Below, one piece after another: positions 31,908-33,734 of a stretch of DNA of 33,734 nucleotides; position 1 is the first letter of the stretch; each line of letters begins with the position of its first letter. The position numbers and the translations under genes are program-made. The notes under the pieces were generated by a model. It did not search any database. It saw only the letters and a program-made list of their open reading frames with translations, and was not told the DNA's origin. This stretch comes from JABHCC01 sp964444375 (GTDB lineage Bacteria; Bacteroidota; Bacteroidia; Bacteroidales; UBA12481), in assembly GCA_964444375.1 (NCBI GenBank), contig CAYUGX010000013.1, forward strand, positions 1 to 33,734, read 5' to 3'.

Positions 31908-32636
31908 TCAGATGTTCAAATCATCGATAAAAGCCAATTCAGGATAGGTGAACGGATCAAGAACGGCCGGCTGATTTCTATTGGATGACCGGTCGCTGAT
32001 CAATCTTGATACCGGCCAGGCTTCCATTTGTGAATGGGAATATGGTATAGCGAAGTGTTCTGGATCCAGATTGAGGTCAAGCCAATCGCGTTCTTTTTGA
32101 GGATCCAGGATGACCGGCATGCGTTTCTTCCGGTTGTGAATTTTTTCCATGAGCTGATTTGCATCGGTCGTAAGCAAGGCAAAAGACCGTATCATCTTAT
32201 TACTTATCGGATTGGTCCATTCGTCATAGATTCCAGCTATAGCAAATGGTTTTCCACCCTTCATCTGGATGTAATAGGGATATTTTCGTTTGTTAAGCTC
32301 TCTGAATTCAAAGAATCCCTCAGCTAAAATCATACACCTCTTTGACTTGATAGAAGAGCGAAACGAAGGCTTCTCTTTTACGGTTTCAATACGTGCATTA
32401 ACCGTTCCACTTCTTATTTTGCGCGCATCATGCTCGTCAGCCACCCATTCTGGTATCAATCCCCAGTTCATCTGTTCTATTCTATCTGGTTGAGCACCGC
32501 TTATTACGGGCCAGTGGGCAAATTCAAAAGCCGACTGTATGTACTTTATCCCAAAGAATTCTTCTTCCACATGAGTCGCATCAAATCGCTTTTTCAACTG
32601 CGCCTTGTCCATTCTAAGAGACATAAATACACACAT
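31908..32636 (-). CDS. SRAP-family protein (YedK/HMCES type)
   Basis: SRAP proteins shield abasic sites in single-stranded DNA by forming a covalent crosslink through the cysteine exposed after removal of the first methionine. The 242-residue product starts MC, so Cys2 is present, and ATG at 32636 is therefore the right start. Other active-site residues can be seen: N80 in TVNARIET, E106 in LAEGFFEF, and H167 in IHNRKKRMPVIL. The usual MCGR start is replaced by MCVFMS. It begins six bases after the aldehyde dehydrogenase stop. Confidence 0.92.
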   Translation of the reverse strand: MCVFMSLRMDKAQLKKRFDATHVEEEFFGIKYIQSAFEFAHWPVISGAQPDRIEQMNWGLIPEWVADEHDARKIRSGTVNARIETVKEKPSFRSSIKSKRCMILAEGFFEFRELNKRKYPYYIQMKGGKPFAIAGIYDEWTNPISNKMIRSFALLTTDANQLMEKIHNRKKRMPVILDPQKERDWLDLNLDPEHFAIPYSHSQMEAWPVSRLISDRSSNRNQPAVLDPFTYPELAFIDDLNI

Positions 32637-32642
32637 TCCTTG

Positions 32643-33734
32643 TCAACTTTTAGGTTTAATCAACACCTTGGGTTCAGTCATTTCTTCAATCGCATATTTC
32701 AATCCTTCTCTTCCAAATCCAGAATCTTTAACTCCACCATAAGGCATATGATCGACCCTGAATGTAGGAACATCATTAATCACTACACCTCCAACCTCCA
32801 GTTGATCAAAGGCTTGATCCATTTCATCCAGTTGGTTTGTAAAAACTCCAGCTTGCAACCCATAACGCCCATAATTAATTCGTTGAACGGCTTCATCTAG
32901 ATCAGGCACTGCTTCAACGCTAACTACCGGACCAAAAACTTCGAGAGAACAGACTTTCATATCCAGTTGGGTATTAGTCAAGACAGTTGGTGGGTAATAC
33001 CCTCCCTGTCTGGTTCCTCCGCATAGTATTTGAGCACCTTCAGCAACAGCCTCATTCACCCATGATTCAACTCGAATGGCGTTATCTTCATCAATCATGG
33101 TTGATATATCTGTCTCGTATTCGTGGCTGGGTCCGTATTGAAGCTGACTAACCTGGGAGGTGAATTGGTTTAAAAAGGCTTTGTGAACAGATTGTTCAAC
33201 ATAAATGCGCTGAAGATGTATGCAGACCTGTCCAGAATAAGCAAAAGCTCCTCCCAGACAACGATTCACAGCTTGATTCATATCTGCACTGGCACCAACA
33301 TAGACCCCGGCATTCCCCCCTAACTCTAATATGACTTTTTTCTTTCCTGCTCTTTTCTTCATGTTCCATCCAACGCTTGGGCTCCCGGTGAAACTCAATA
33401 GCTTCACACGGGTATCCTCGACTAGAAGATCCCCAAGTCTCCTTGACATGGGCACTATGGATATCCCACCTCGTGGGATGTCAAGATCGACAATCAGCTC
33501 GGCGAGTCTCAGCATCGATACTGGTGTTTTACTGGATGGTTTAAGAATGATTGGGTTTCCGGCAGCCAGGGCTGGAGCAATTTTGTGTGCGGTAAGATTC
33601 AATGGAAAATTAAAGGGTGAAATACCAGCCACCAATCCGACAGGGAAGCGCTTTACCCAGGCTTCTTTTCCTGTTCCCGCCCTGGTCCAATCCAAACTCA
33701 GATATTCACCAGGAATCCGTTTACACTCTTCAGC
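32643..33734 (-). CDS. NAD(P)-dependent aldehyde dehydrogenase (3' part)
   Basis: This enzyme oxidises an aldehyde to the carboxylate. The gene enters from the right edge: the frame is open up to 33734, and the apparent start at 33695 is an internal TTG. About 363 residues are visible, so roughly 100-130 N-terminal residues lie outside. Visible elements are SPFNFPLNL, KPSSKTP, the coenzyme region FTGSPSVGWNMKKRAG, the glutamate motif ILELGGNAG, the catalytic cysteine in SGQVCIHLQRI and the C-terminal PYGGVKDSGFGREG. The SGQVCI form suits the broad succinate-semialdehyde/glyceraldehyde type; the substrate is not clear. The SRAP gene follows after six bases. Confidence 0.94.
   Translation of the reverse strand, partial: AEECKRIPGEYLSLDWTRAGTGKEAWVKRFPVGLVAGISPFNFPLNLTAHKIAPALAAGNPIILKPSSKTPVSMLRLAELIVDLDIPRGGISIVPMSRRLGDLLVEDTRVKLLSFTGSPSVGWNMKKRAGKKKVILELGGNAGVYVGASADMNQAVNRCLGGAFAYSGQVCIHLQRIYVEQSVHKAFLNQFTSQVSQLQYGPSHEYETDISTMIDEDNAIRVESWVNEAVAEGAQILCGGTRQGGYYPPTVLTNTQLDMKVCSLEVFGPVVSVEAVPDLDEAVQRINYGRYGLQAGVFTNQLDEMDQAFDQLEVGGVVINDVPTFRVDHMPYGGVKDSGFGREGLKYAIEEMTEPKVLIKPKS

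Overview
The window looks like chromosome from a member of the Bacteroidota, most likely a Cytophagales-type bacterium. The evidence is family content (DUF6089-type outer-membrane protein, DUF4924 protein, RprX/RprY-like two-component pair, gamma-alpha fused 2-oxoacid:ferredoxin oxidoreductase), the core order CBS-nadK-DUF6089-uppS-bamA-ompH-ompH-murI, and repeated Bacteroidetes-type -7 boxes (TAnnTTTG) upstream of genes. Almost all of it is ordinary coding sequence. I see no tRNA, rRNA, CRISPR array, insertion sequence or prophage.

Layout. 1-1714 (+): the end of hypD and all of hypE, for [NiFe]-hydrogenase maturation. 1801-3135 (-): an NADP-type glutamate dehydrogenase gene interrupted by an in-frame TAG; the lost 57 C-terminal codons are still intact behind it. 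3289-9806 (-): two large paralogous proteins that join receiver domains to a PEP-synthase/PPDK-type ATP-grasp domain but lack the phosphohistidine and PEP-binding domains. 9853-12771 (-): korA-korB, with its own promoter, a structured leader and a strong terminator. 13078-13593 (+): gamma-type carbonic anhydrase. 13634-21191 (-): the CBS/ACT protein, NAD kinase, DUF6089, UppS, BamA, two OmpH/Skp chaperones and MurI, a cell-envelope operon with internal promoter and terminator signals. 21247-21963 (+): pdxJ. 21965-23397 (-): alpha/beta hydrolase and uridine kinase. 23443-27794 (+): Dabb protein, mannose-6-phosphate isomerase, EngB GTPase, PRPP synthetase, bL25 and peptidyl-tRNA hydrolase. 27854-30833 (+): histidine kinase, response regulator, S4 RNA-binding protein and DUF4924 protein. 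30837-33734 (-): partial aldehyde dehydrogenase, SRAP-family DNA-protein crosslink protein, DCC thiol-oxidoreductase family protein and LysE-type exporter.

How the genes fit together. The left part concerns redox and central carbon/nitrogen metabolism: hydrogenase maturation, a ferredoxin-linked 2-oxoacid oxidoreductase, 2-oxoglutarate amination, and a pair of PEP/pyruvate-kinase-like proteins with signalling input. The middle is an outer-membrane biogenesis block (BamA, periplasmic chaperones, undecaprenyl-PP synthesis, glutamate racemase). The right part is translation and nucleotide housekeeping, followed by a two-component system.

The observations most worth a second look are: the tandem receiver/ATP-grasp proteins, with a 15-bp palindrome at their promoter; the amber-interrupted gdhA; two purine-rich hexamer arrays that each begin exactly at a stop codon; a 13-bp perfect inverted repeat in the DUF6089 leader; hairpin leaders before korA and rplY; and an OmpR-type direct repeat before the histidine kinase.
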